Shown one piece after another: positions 27,863-36,139 of a stretch of 64,000 nucleotides of DNA; within the stretch, counting starts at the first letter, position 1, and each line of letters starts with the position of its first letter. The DNA is taken from assembly GCF_008274805.1 (NCBI RefSeq), contig NZ_CP022579.1, forward strand, positions 1,488,001 to 1,552,000, given 5' to 3'. The notes beneath the pieces are model-generated. The model was not told where the DNA came from and did not search any database. It worked only from the letters and a program-made list of their open reading frames with translations. The position numbers and the translations under genes are program-made. The DNA comes from Oryzomicrobium terrae. GTDB lineage: Bacteria; Pseudomonadota; Gammaproteobacteria; Burkholderiales; Rhodocyclaceae.

Positions 27863-28384
27863 ATGAAACGCTTTCTTTCCGCCCTGGCTCTGGTGGCCGT
27901 CGCGGCCCCGGCGGTTGCCGACGTGGGCGTGTCGGTGAGCATCGGCCAGCCCGGCTTCTACGGGCGCCTCGACATCGGCGACTATCCGCCGCCGGTACTG
28001 CTTTATCCCCAACCGATGATCATCCAGCGCGGGCCGGTGATGCCGCCGCCGATCTATCTACGCGTGCCCCCGGGCCATGCCAAGAACTGGGCCAAGTACT
28101 GCCGCCGTTACGAGGCCTGTGGCCGCCCGGTCTATTTCGTTCAGGACCGCTGGTACAACGATGTCTACGTGCCCCGCTACCGGGAACAGCACTACGGCGG
28201 CCCCGGTGGTTATGAACGGCGCGGCGATGGCTGGCGCGGTGATGAGCGCCGCGGCGACGATCGCCGTGGTGATGGCTGGCGGGGCGACGACCGCCGAGGT
28301 GGTGACCGGGGCGATCGGGACAATGGCCCGGGACGCGGCAATGGGGGCGACCACGGTCGTGGCCATGGCCGTGGCCGTGATTGA
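27863..28384 (+). CDS. Secreted Arg/Asp/Gly-rich repeat protein
   Basis: The product has 173 residues with a signal peptide (MKRFLSALALVAVAAPAVA, cleavage after residue 19). The middle has proline- and aromatic-rich sequence with two Cys (CRRYEACG), resembling small exported proteins of unknown function common in betaproteobacteria. The last ~55 residues are tandem imperfect RRGDGWRGD/DRRGDR repeats, probably disordered and highly charged. GAGGAGA precedes the ATG. A terminator follows. I cannot assign a role; an envelope or metal/anion-binding protein is possible. Confidence 0.8.
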   Translation: MKRFLSALALVAVAAPAVADVGVSVSIGQPGFYGRLDIGDYPPPVLLYPQPMIIQRGPVMPPPIYLRVPPGHAKNWAKYCRRYEACGRPVYFVQDRWYNDVYVPRYREQHYGGPGGYERRGDGWRGDERRGDDRRGDGWRGDDRRGGDRGDRDNGPGRGNGGDHGRGHGRGRD

Positions 28385-28430
28385 TCCGCCCTGACTGACC
28401 ACGCCGTGCCGCCGTGACGGCGCGGACAGC

Positions 28431-28460
28431 AAAAAAGGGAGCCGGCGGGCTCCCTTTTTT
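28431..28460 (+). terminator. Bidirectional rho-independent terminator
   Basis: AAAAAAGGGAGCC and GGCTCCCTTTTTT form a symmetrical stem between the convergent RGD-repeat gene and guaD. It can end both transcripts. Confidence 0.85.
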
Positions 28461-28498
28461 ATGGTCGCCGGCCTTCCTGCCGCCGTGGCCTGGGGGCG

Positions 28499-29821
28499 TC
28501 AGGGGCGGCGGTAGATCGTCTCGCCGAGGATGTGGGTGGCCCGTACCGCCCGATCATCGCCGAGCAGCATCAGGGCGAAGAGGATTTCCCCGGCCGCGGC
28601 CGCCAGGTCGCCCCCGGCCCGTTCCCGGGCCCGGGAGGTGCGCCGTGCCAGCACCGGGGTGGCAGCGGGGTCGAGAATGACGAAGTCGGCCTCCTTGCCG
28701 GGCAGGAAGTTGCCGATCTGCCCCTCCAGCCCCAAGGCCTGGGCCCCGGCCAGGGTGGCCAGGTAGAAGCCGCGCCAGGGGCTGAGGCTCTGTCCCTGCA
28801 ACTGCAACACCCCGTAGGCCGAGGCCAGGGTGCGCAGCAGCGAATAGGCGGGGCCCGCTCCCACGTCGCTGCCCAAGCCTACAGTCACGCCGGCCTCGCG
28901 CGCCCGGGTCAGGTCGAACAGGCCGCTGCCGAGGAATTCATTGGAAGAGGGGCAGAAGGCGAGGGCCGTGCCGGTGGCCGCCAGGCGGGCCCGGTCGGCA
29001 TCGTCCAGGTAGATGCCGTGGGCGTAGATACAGCCTGGGCCGAGCAGGCCGTGGCGCTCATAGACGTCCAGGTAGCTGCGCGCTTCCGGGTACAGCTCCT
29101 GCACCCAGGCCACCTCGGCCCGGTTTTCCGCCACGTGGGATTGGACCGCCAGGCCGGGCACCTCGCGGCGCAACTGGCCCATCCAGGCCAGCTGTTCGGG
29201 GGTGGAGGTGGCGGCGAAGCGAGGCGTGAGGATGTAGCGCAACCGATCGTGCCCGTGCCAGCGGGCGATCAGCCGCTCGGTGGCAGCCCGGCCCCGATCG
29301 GGGCCGTCGCGCAGGGCCTCGGGGCAGAGGCGGTCCATGCCGACCTTGCCGCAGACGATGCGCAGACGGCGCCGGGCGGCCTCGGCGAACACCGCCTCGG
29401 CGGCGCCCTCATGCACCGTGGGAAAGATGCAGGCGCTGGTGGTGCCGTGGGCGGCCAACTGGTCGAAGAAGAACGCGGTAGCCGCGGCGGCGTGGGCCGG
29501 ATCGGCGAAGCAGGCTTCTTCGGGAAAGGTGTAGCGCTCCAGCCAGTCGAGCAGTTGGGCGCCGTAGGAGGCGATCACGTCCACCTGGGCGGCGTGGATG
29601 TGGGTGTCCACGAAGCCCGGCACGATCAGGTCGTCACCCCAGTCGTGGCGGCGGGCATCCGGGTAGCGGGCAGTGAGGACCGTCGCCGGCCCCCGCGCCA
29701 CCACCCGCCCGGCCTCCACGGCCAGGGCGCCCTGAGGGATGAATTCCCAGGCCGTGGGGTTTCCGGGGCCGGGACCCGGGTCGGCCAGGCAATGGAAGAG
29801 GGTGCCGAGGTGCAGGTCCAT
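28499..29821 (-). CDS. guaD: Guanine deaminase
   Basis: This 440-residue amidohydrolase has the metal-binding PGFVDTHIHAAQ motif, SHVAEN, YAHGIYL and LGSDVGAG, in the order expected for guanine deaminases. It converts guanine to xanthine and ammonia in purine salvage and degradation. The ATG at 29821 gives the usual MDLHLG start; the open frame extends far upstream through the intergenic repeat but has no support. No other purine-degradation gene is adjacent. The convergent upstream neighbour shares its terminator. Confidence 0.92.
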   Translation of the reverse strand: MDLHLGTLFHCLADPGPGPGNPTAWEFIPQGALAVEAGRVVARGPATVLTARYPDARRHDWGDDLIVPGFVDTHIHAAQVDVIASYGAQLLDWLERYTFPEEACFADPAHAAAATAFFFDQLAAHGTTSACIFPTVHEGAAEAVFAEAARRRLRIVCGKVGMDRLCPEALRDGPDRGRAATERLIARWHGHDRLRYILTPRFAATSTPEQLAWMGQLRREVPGLAVQSHVAENRAEVAWVQELYPEARSYLDVYERHGLLGPGCIYAHGIYLDDADRARLAATGTALAFCPSSNEFLGSGLFDLTRAREAGVTVGLGSDVGAGPAYSLLRTLASAYGVLQLQGQSLSPWRGFYLATLAGAQALGLEGQIGNFLPGKEADFVILDPAATPVLARRTSRARERAGGDLAAAAGEILFALMLLGDDRAVRATHILGETIYRRP

Positions 29822-30350
29822 GGAAGGTTCTCGTGAGGCGTGGCAAGACGGCGAGGCGCGCTGAGGTAGCGCTTGCCAAGCGGGGCATCTACCCGATGCA
29901 CCGGGGCACCGGTCGGGGGGCGCCCGACGCTCCGCTGTGGCGGAGGGCAGGGGCGAGCCTGGAGTCATTGTCTCGCCGCCGGACAAAACCGTCACCCGGG
30001 ACCGACTGGACACCTTGCCCAGGGCAATGGCGGCAGGAATGGTCCGAGGCCTGGCGCCCCGCCTAGCGATCCACCAGGCGGGGCGCGGCGTTTCAGATGG
30101 TGGCCTCGGAACGCCGCGTCCTGCCTTGTTCTCCAGGCCACATGCCCGGAGAACAAGGACTGGCGCGGGGTTTGCCGCGGGGGGCTGCAGCACGTACCAG
30201 GGGAATTGGGTGACCCGTTGTCTGCCCCCGCGGATTCCTCCCGGGGTCTGGGCGAAGAGGGCATGCCACCGCTTGCCGTGAGCACCGCCCACGCAGCCCC
30301 GCCTGTGCTCGGACCGTGCAATCCACGGCGGCCCTTCGCCGCGCCGTGGT
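29822..30350. other. Intergenic gap with repeat copy C
   Basis: There is no supported gene in ~530 bp. The centre holds the best-formed copy of the dispersed palindrome. The rest is GC-rich with overlapping shadow frames on both strands. The promoter of guaD should lie near 29830-29900, but none is distinct. Confidence 0.6.
30085..30176. repeat. Dispersed intergenic palindrome, copy C
   Basis: GCGGCGTTTC pairs with GGAACGCCGC, and CCTTGTTCTCC (30124-30134) pairs exactly with GGAGAACAAGG around CATGCCC. The end is TGGCGCGGGGTTTGCC. It aligns with copy B over its whole length and shares the CGCG/TGGCGCGGG ends with copies A, D and E. Confidence 0.75.
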
Positions 30351-31463
30351 TCAGGCGATGGCGCGTTCCACGCCCCGGGCTTCCGCTTCGATCTGCTCGC
30401 CGTAGTAGGCAATGGCGCGGGTTCGGGCTGTCGGCAAGACCGCTGCCGGCACGTCCCCGGCCAGGGCGTTGGGGTTCAGGCTGGCGGCGGCCGGGACGAA
30501 ATCGGACAAGTGGGTGTTGGCGATCAGGGCCGCGTAGAGGGGCTCCTTGACCAGGCTTTGTTGCCGGGCAAACGGATCTGCCAACAGCGCTTGCAGTGCC
30601 TGGGCAGCCCGGGACGCCTGCTGGTCGGCTGCTGCCGCATCGTTGGCAGCAGTGCTCGGCGCCGCCTGCGCCGCCCCACGGTTGGCGGCGGCAATGGGCG
30701 TGGTGGCCGTGCTTGGGGTGGTGACCGCCGTGGTGGTGGTCGCGGTGGCCAGGGCCTGGGTCAGCAGGGTGAGGGGCGTGGTCGCCGTGGTCTGGTCGGT
30801 GGTCAACAGGGAGGCGGCCGTGAGCAGGCTGGGGCTGGTTTGCGTGCTGCCGACCACCTGGGCCTCGAAGGCCGCGATCTGGGTGGTCAGGCTTTGGCTG
30901 GTCTGGGCGAGCAGGGCCTGGGTTTGCGCGGGCGCGGTGGCGTTCGCCGCCTGGAGCAGGCTCTGGAACAGCTCGGGGGAGGTGAGGGTGCCCAGGGTGT
31001 CGAGGGCGCTGGTGGTTGTGGCGGTGGTGTCCGGAATCAGGGCCGGGCTGAACAGCGTTGTGCCCCCGCTCGTATCGGTCAGGGCCGTCGCATCGAGGTT
31101 TTGCAGGAATTGCGCAACCAGGGAAAGGGGCGACGGGGTATCGAGCAGGGTTGGCAGGGTGCCGATGTTCTGTAGCAACGCATTGAAGGCGTTGCTCACG
31201 TCCTGGGCCGTGGTGTTCAGTGCGGCCGGGTCGGCGCTGGCCAGGTTGGCCTGGGCGGCCTTGAGGGTGTCGGCCAGGGTGCCCAGGGCCGATGCCAACT
31301 GCCCCTGGGGCGACAGGGTCACGACGCTCGAACGGCTGGCCGGGGCCGTGGGCGCCGTCGTGGCGGCGGCTGCCGGGGGGGAAACCGTTGTCGCGGTTAC
31401 CCGGGATGTGCCGGACGGCGCGAGCACTGCTCCGGCAAGGGAGACGTCCATGGCATCAGGCAT
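30351..31463 (-). CDS. Ala/Thr/Leu-rich hypothetical protein
   Basis: This 370-residue protein has no signal peptide and no domain I recognise. About half the sequence is Ala, Thr and Leu, with long TTATTTT-type runs. A more ordered C-terminus (about 280-370) contains DPFARQQSLVKEPLYAALIANTHLSDFVPAAASLNP and RAIAYYGEQIEAEARGVERAIA. The composition and helical repeats recall exported or secretion-substrate proteins such as hook-length or autotransport passengers, but that is a guess. Start at 31463 (MPDAMDVS) was chosen; an inner ATG exists at 31451. It stands alone. Confidence 0.7.
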   Translation of the reverse strand: MPDAMDVSLAGAVLAPSGTSRVTATTVSPPAAAATTAPTAPASRSSVVTLSPQGQLASALGTLADTLKAAQANLASADPAALNTTAQDVSNAFNALLQNIGTLPTLLDTPSPLSLVAQFLQNLDATALTDTSGGTTLFSPALIPDTTATTTSALDTLGTLTSPELFQSLLQAANATAPAQTQALLAQTSQSLTTQIAAFEAQVVGSTQTSPSLLTAASLLTTDQTTATTPLTLLTQALATATTTTAVTTPSTATTPIAAANRGAAQAAPSTAANDAAAADQQASRAAQALQALLADPFARQQSLVKEPLYAALIANTHLSDFVPAAASLNPNALAGDVPAAVLPTARTRAIAYYGEQIEAEARGVERAIA

Positions 31464-31822
31464 GTGCTTCCCGTGGCCGTTGAGGAAGCCAGGTGATTTT
31501 CCGCCGGCCAACCCTTCTCCGCGTTCTACTGGCGCGCATCGAAGGCCAAGAACCTGTTTCTTGCCAATTGGAACGCGTTGGGCGCGAAGAATTCCCGGTG
31601 ATGGGCCTATGCCTGCCGGCGCGGGGCGCTTGCCGCACAACGAGAAGAGGGGCCGGGGTTGATTCGGCTCATCACCGCCAGGAGGGCCCGTGGCCCGGGC
31701 GGACTTGCTCGCAGGACAGCCCGACGCCGTGCCGGACGCGGCGGATTTGCCGTCAGGCCCGGAGCGCTTCCGGTAAGACCCGGCGGTGCTGCCGGGCTGT
31801 TAGGCCAAGGCGGCGCCCCGGC
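31464..31822. other. Intergenic gap
   Basis: I see no gene and no strong regulatory element between the Ala/Thr-rich protein and yegD stop. The sequence GGCGCGGGGC and related fragments near 31620 weakly resemble the dispersed repeat but are too diverged to call. Confidence 0.4.
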
Positions 31823-33088
31823 TTAGCCGTAGCGCCGCGCCGCTTCCACCGCCAGGCCGGCGCCGATGCTGCCGAACAGGTCGCCTTCCACGGCACGGGC
31901 CTGGGGCAGCAGGGCGGCGATGCGCTGGCGCAGGCGGGGGATGCCGCTGGAGCCGCCGGTGAAGAACACGGTGTCGATGCTCTCTGCCGTTACGCCGGCA
32001 TCGCGCAGCAGGGCGGCGACGGTGGCCTCCACTTTGTCCACCAGCGGTGCCCCGGCCTGATCGAATTCGGCCCGGCTGATCGGCTGGCGCAGCGCGGCCT
32101 CCAGCCGGTCGAGCTGCAATTCGGTGCTCTCCTGGTCGGACAGGGCGATCTTGGCCTGTTCGACCTCGTTGGCCAGCCAGTGGCCGGCCCGCTCCTCGAT
32201 CAGGGTGATCAGGCGCGCCGTCTTTTCCGGCTCCGCCGCGTCGAGGGCCAGGCGCTGCTGCTCGGCCAGCACCGGCCGGGCATAGGCGAAGTTGATGGTG
32301 TGCCAGGTGGCCAGGTTGAAGAAAATGCTGGAGGGCATTTCCCGGGAGGTCTTCAATCGGCTGCGGTAGCCGAGCAGGGGCATGACACAGGCCAGGCTGA
32401 GCTGACGGTCGAAATCGGTGCCGCCGATGTGCACGCCGCCGTTGGCCAGCAGGTCGTCGCGCCGGTCGGTCAGCTTGGCCCGCTGCGGCGATAGGCGGAT
32501 CAGGGAGAAGTCGGAGGTGCCGCCACCGATGTCGGCCACCAGCACCAGTTCTTCGTGGTGGATTTCCGTCTCGTAATGGAAGGCGGCGGCGATCGGCTCG
32601 TACTGAAAGCTCACTTCCTTGAAGCCGACGGCGTGGGCGATCTCGGCCAGGGTGGCTTCGGCCGCCTGGTCGGCGGCCGGGTCGTCGTCCACGAAGTAGA
32701 CCGGCCGGCCCAGCACCACCTGCTCGAAGTCCCGTCCCGCCTGCCGGTCGGCGCGCTGCTTGAGTTCGCCGATGAACTGGCCGAGCAGGTCGCGGAAGGG
32801 CAGGGCGCGGCCCTGGACTTCGGTCTTGCCGTCGATCAGGCGGCTGCCGAGCAGGCTTTTCAGGGAGCGCATCAGGCGTCCCTCGTAGCCCGCCAGGTAA
32901 TCCGCCAGGCCGGCACGGCCGAAGCGGGTGGCCTCTTCCTCGGCGTTGAAGAACACCACGGAGGGAAGGGTGGCCTTGCCGTCTTCCATCGCCAGGAGCG
33001 TGCTCTGCCCGGGGCGCAGGCAGCCCACGGTGGAGTTCGAAGTACCGAAATCGATGCCGCAGGCGCGGGCGGAGGAGGCGGGAGACAT
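31823..33088 (-). CDS. yegD: Hsp70-family chaperone-like protein (YegD)
   Basis: The product has 421 residues. The nucleotide-binding domain is present with GIDFGTSNSTVG (phosphate 1), VLVADIGGGTSDFSLI (phosphate 2) and FFTGGSSGIPRLRQRI (adenosine motif). It lacks the DnaK substrate-binding and lid domains, as YegD-type proteins do. It probably binds and hydrolyses ATP, but the client and role of YegD are not established. The window also holds a second Hsp70 (hscA), which is functionally distinct. The gene is divergent from the penicillin-binding protein gene. Confidence 0.9.
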   Translation of the reverse strand: MSPASSARACGIDFGTSNSTVGCLRPGQSTLLAMEDGKATLPSVVFFNAEEEATRFGRAGLADYLAGYEGRLMRSLKSLLGSRLIDGKTEVQGRALPFRDLLGQFIGELKQRADRQAGRDFEQVVLGRPVYFVDDDPAADQAAEATLAEIAHAVGFKEVSFQYEPIAAAFHYETEIHHEELVLVADIGGGTSDFSLIRLSPQRAKLTDRRDDLLANGGVHIGGTDFDRQLSLACVMPLLGYRSRLKTSREMPSSIFFNLATWHTINFAYARPVLAEQQRLALDAAEPEKTARLITLIEERAGHWLANEVEQAKIALSDQESTELQLDRLEAALRQPISRAEFDQAGAPLVDKVEATVAALLRDAGVTAESIDTVFFTGGSSGIPRLRQRIAALLPQARAVEGDLFGSIGAGLAVEAARRYG

Positions 33089-33459
33089 GGGGGAGCGAGG
33101 CGGTGGGTGGTGCGGCAGCAGGGGGCGGCGATGCTAAGCGAGGCGGCAAATGATGTCCAGAAATGATCGCCTTTCCAAGCACAACGGAGTGGCGCCGCCG
33201 GGCGCGTGGCGTTTGTCAGGGCCCCCTGGCGTTGCCGGCGGGGCGGGGGGCTGGATGAGCGGGCCGCTCGGCCCCGATTCGTTCCGCTCGATCCGAAGCG
33301 ATGCGCCGCCGTTGACGGAATAATCGCAGCCGGACATGAAATCTGCTGGCCAGAAGCGGACAATAGCGGCTGTTGTGCGCGGCGCCACCTTTGCCGAGGC
33401 CCCGTTTGGAGCCCGCCGCCGCGCCGTCCCTCCCTTTTCTTGCGCCCGCCCCCTTCGCG
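33089..33459. other. Divergent promoter region between yegD and the penicillin-binding protein gene
   Basis: No gene is supported. TTGACG at about 33313 with ATGAAAT 18 bp downstream could be a weak sigma-70 promoter for the penicillin-binding protein. Nothing else stands out. Confidence 0.4.
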
Positions 33460-35967
33460 ATGAATCTGGCCCCAGACCAGCTCAAGCCCTGCCTTGCCCG
33501 ACTTTTCGGCCTGCTGCGCCGCCCCACCCGCCGGGGCCTGTTCCTGGCCCTGGTGACCCCACCGGCCCTGTTCCTGCTCTACGTCCTCCTCCTGATCCCG
33601 TTCACCCCGGGTATCAGCGACATCCGCAAGGCCAAGCAGGAGCAGCCGGCCCAGGTGCTGTCCGCCGACGGCAAGGAACTGGCGGTGTTCAAGCGCGCCA
33701 ATCGGGAATGGGTGCCCTTGGCCGACATCTCGCCCCGGGTGGTGGAGGCCTTGGTGGCCACCGAGGATCACCGCTTTTACCAGCACCACGGCATCGACTG
33801 GCGACGCACCGTCGGGGCGGCCCTGCGCACCTTCTCCGGCGACCGCCAGGGCGGCTCCACCATCACCCAGCAGTTGGCGCGCAACCTCTACCCGGACGAT
33901 ATCGGCCGGGCGCCGACCCTGACGCGCAAGCTCAAGGAGGCCATCACCGCCTTCAAGATCGAGGCCCTGTACACCAAGGACGAGATCCTCGAGACCTACC
34001 TGAACACGGTGCCCTTCCTCTACAACGCCTACGGTATCGAGATGGCGGCGCGCACCTATTTCGACACCAGCGCCGGCAAGCTCGACGTGCTGCAAAGCGC
34101 CACCCTGGTGGGCATGTTGAAGGGCAACAGCTACTACAACCCGGTGCTCAACCCGGAGCGGGCCGTGCAGCGGCGCAACACGGTGCTGGCCCAGATGGTC
34201 AAGCGCGAGCACCTGACGCCCGCCCAGTTCGAGGCCCTGAAGAAGAAGCCCCTCAACCTGGACTTCGAGCGCCAGACCGAGCCCCCCGGGCCGGCGCCCC
34301 ATTTCGCCCAGCAACTACGCAAGTGGCTGATCGCCTGGGCCGACGACCACGACTACAACATCTACGCCGACGGCCTGGTGGTGCGCACCACCGTCGATTC
34401 GCGCCTACAGGCCTGGGCCACCCAGGCGGTGGCGCGCCAGGGCGCCCAACTCCAGGGCCTGGCCGACGGCATGTGGGCCGGGCGCTTCCGCCGCGGCACC
34501 AAGGGGGTGGCCGATCCGCTGCTGGCCGCCTTCATCGCCGAGACGCCGGACTACAAGGCCGCCCGGGATGCCGGCCTGGATCAGGCCCAGGCCATGAAAA
34601 AGCTGCTCGCCGACCGTAGCTTCATGGAAGGCCTGCGCAAGCAGAAGGCCACCATCCAGACCGGCTTCCTTGCCCTGGACCCGCGCACCGGCCAGGTGCG
34701 GGCCTGGGTGGGCAGCCGGGATTACCTGCAAGACGGCTTCGACCATGTGCAGCAGGCCCGCCGCCAGCCCGGCTCCACCTTCAAGCCCTTCGTCTATGGC
34801 GCCGCCTTTGCTCAGGGCGCCAAGCCCGACGACACCCTGGTGGACCAGGCGGTGGAAATTCCCCTCAAAGGCGGCGAGGTGTGGCGCCCCGGCGACCACA
34901 GCCCGCCCAGCGGCCAGCCCATGACCCTGGGCGACGCTTTGGCCTATTCCAAGAACACCATCACCGCCCAGCTGATGCAGACCGTGGGCCCGGCCAAGGT
35001 GGCCAAGCTGGCCCAGGCCATGGGGGTGCGCCAGAGCCCGCTGGAGCAGGTGCCGTCCCTGGCCCTGGGCACCAGCCCGGTGACCCTCAAGGAAATGGTC
35101 AGCGCCTACGGCACCATCGCCAACGGCGGTGCCTATATTGCGCCGACCATGGTCACCCGCATCGAGGACCGGGACGGCAAGGTCCTGGCCGAGTTCGCCC
35201 CGGCGGACGCGGAGCCAGCCCTCTCGGCGAAGGCCGCCTACACCCTGCTCGACGCCATGCGCGGGGTGGTGGACAAGGGCACCGGCGTGGCCATCCGCAG
35301 CCGCTACGGCATCCGCGCCGATGTGGCGGGCAAGACCGGTACCACCCAGGGCAACACCGACGGCTGGTTCATCCTGATGCACCCGGAGCTGGTGGCCGGC
35401 GCCTGGGTCGGCTTCAACGACAACCGCATCACCCTGCGCAGCGACTACTGGGGCCAGGGCGCCCACAGCGCCCTGCCCATGGTGGGCGACTTCTTCCAGC
35501 GCGCCCTGCGTGGCAAGGCCATCGACGCCAAGGCCCGCTTCGAGGAACCGGAGAAGAGCTTCGTCGTGCGCTGGTGGAACCGCTTCACCGGCTGGGTGGC
35601 GGAATGGGCCCAAGGTTTGTACGAGACACTGCACGACCGCCTGTTCGGCCCGGCGCCGCAGGCGCCTCGGCCCGTTGCGCCGCCGCCGGAAGCGCCGGCG
35701 GAGGTTCCGCTCGAACCCCAGGAGGCGGCGCCGGTGGAGGACATGGGCGCGTCCCCGCCCAATCCCGATCTGCCGCCGGACCTGGTGCCCCCCGAGGCCC
35801 GGGGACTGCCTGGACCGGCGGGGGCGCCGGGATTAGGGGGCAGTGGTGCCAGTGCTGGCAACAACGGTGGAAGCAGCAGCGCGCCGCCCGGAGGCGCCGC
35901 CAATCCCCCGGGCAGCGCCCCGGGGGGCGCCGTGCCCGGGCCAGCCAGTGGCGCCGCCCAGCCGTAA
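33460..35967 (+). CDS. Class A penicillin-binding protein (bifunctional transglycosylase/transpeptidase)
   Basis: This is an 835-residue inner-membrane protein with a short cytoplasmic N-terminus and a transmembrane anchor at about 29-48. The GT51 domain has ATEDHRFYQHHGIDWRR and QGGSTITQQLARNLY with the catalytic Glu. The transpeptidase has GSTFKP (SxxK, active Ser), YSKNT (SxN) and GKTGTT (KTG). It polymerises glycan strands and cross-links peptidoglycan. The last ~120 residues are a Pro/Gly/Ala-rich low-complexity tail, longer than in typical PBP1A. ATG at 33460 fits the anchor position. It resembles the PBP1A group; PBP1C is less likely because its C-terminal domain is absent. Confidence 0.92.
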   Translation: MNLAPDQLKPCLARLFGLLRRPTRRGLFLALVTPPALFLLYVLLLIPFTPGISDIRKAKQEQPAQVLSADGKELAVFKRANREWVPLADISPRVVEALVATEDHRFYQHHGIDWRRTVGAALRTFSGDRQGGSTITQQLARNLYPDDIGRAPTLTRKLKEAITAFKIEALYTKDEILETYLNTVPFLYNAYGIEMAARTYFDTSAGKLDVLQSATLVGMLKGNSYYNPVLNPERAVQRRNTVLAQMVKREHLTPAQFEALKKKPLNLDFERQTEPPGPAPHFAQQLRKWLIAWADDHDYNIYADGLVVRTTVDSRLQAWATQAVARQGAQLQGLADGMWAGRFRRGTKGVADPLLAAFIAETPDYKAARDAGLDQAQAMKKLLADRSFMEGLRKQKATIQTGFLALDPRTGQVRAWVGSRDYLQDGFDHVQQARRQPGSTFKPFVYGAAFAQGAKPDDTLVDQAVEIPLKGGEVWRPGDHSPPSGQPMTLGDALAYSKNTITAQLMQTVGPAKVAKLAQAMGVRQSPLEQVPSLALGTSPVTLKEMVSAYGTIANGGAYIAPTMVTRIEDRDGKVLAEFAPADAEPALSAKAAYTLLDAMRGVVDKGTGVAIRSRYGIRADVAGKTGTTQGNTDGWFILMHPELVAGAWVGFNDNRITLRSDYWGQGAHSALPMVGDFFQRALRGKAIDAKARFEEPEKSFVVRWWNRFTGWVAEWAQGLYETLHDRLFGPAPQAPRPVAPPPEAPAEVPLEPQEAAPVEDMGASPPNPDLPPDLVPPEARGLPGPAGAPGLGGSGASAGNNGGSSSAPPGGAANPPGSAPGGAVPGPASGAAQP

Positions 35968-35989
35968 CGCCCCGCCGCCAGGATGCTGG

Positions 35990-36050
35990 CCGGAACGCCG
36001 CGCCCTGCTTCGATCTCCAGAGGGTGGCTCTGGAAACCCGCGCCAATCCT
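35990..36050. repeat. Dispersed intergenic palindrome, copy D
   Basis: CCGGAACGCCGCGCCCTGCTT is followed by a CTCCAGAGG core and GGAAACCCGCGCCAATCCTTG, the same end sequence found in copies A, B and (reversed) E. It begins 22 bp after the penicillin-binding protein stop codon. Confidence 0.6.
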
Positions 36051-36057
36051 TGCGTTT

Positions 36058-36084
36058 GAGGCGGACTATCTGAAAGTCCGCCTC
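36058..36084. terminator. Hairpin between convergent genes
   Basis: GAGGCGGACT and AGTCCGCCTC are perfect 10-bp arms around a 7-base loop. There is no T tract, but the position between two converging genes suggests a shared transcription end. Confidence 0.5.
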
Positions 36085-36139
36085 CCTGTTGGGTTTCCGG
36101 CCGGTTGGCTTTTGGGGGCCCCGGGGCGCCCGGGATTTT

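Noticed and set aside
31600-31660. Possible sixth copy of the dispersed palindrome
   Set aside because: Only GGCGCGGGGC-type fragments match, and arms are not complementary.
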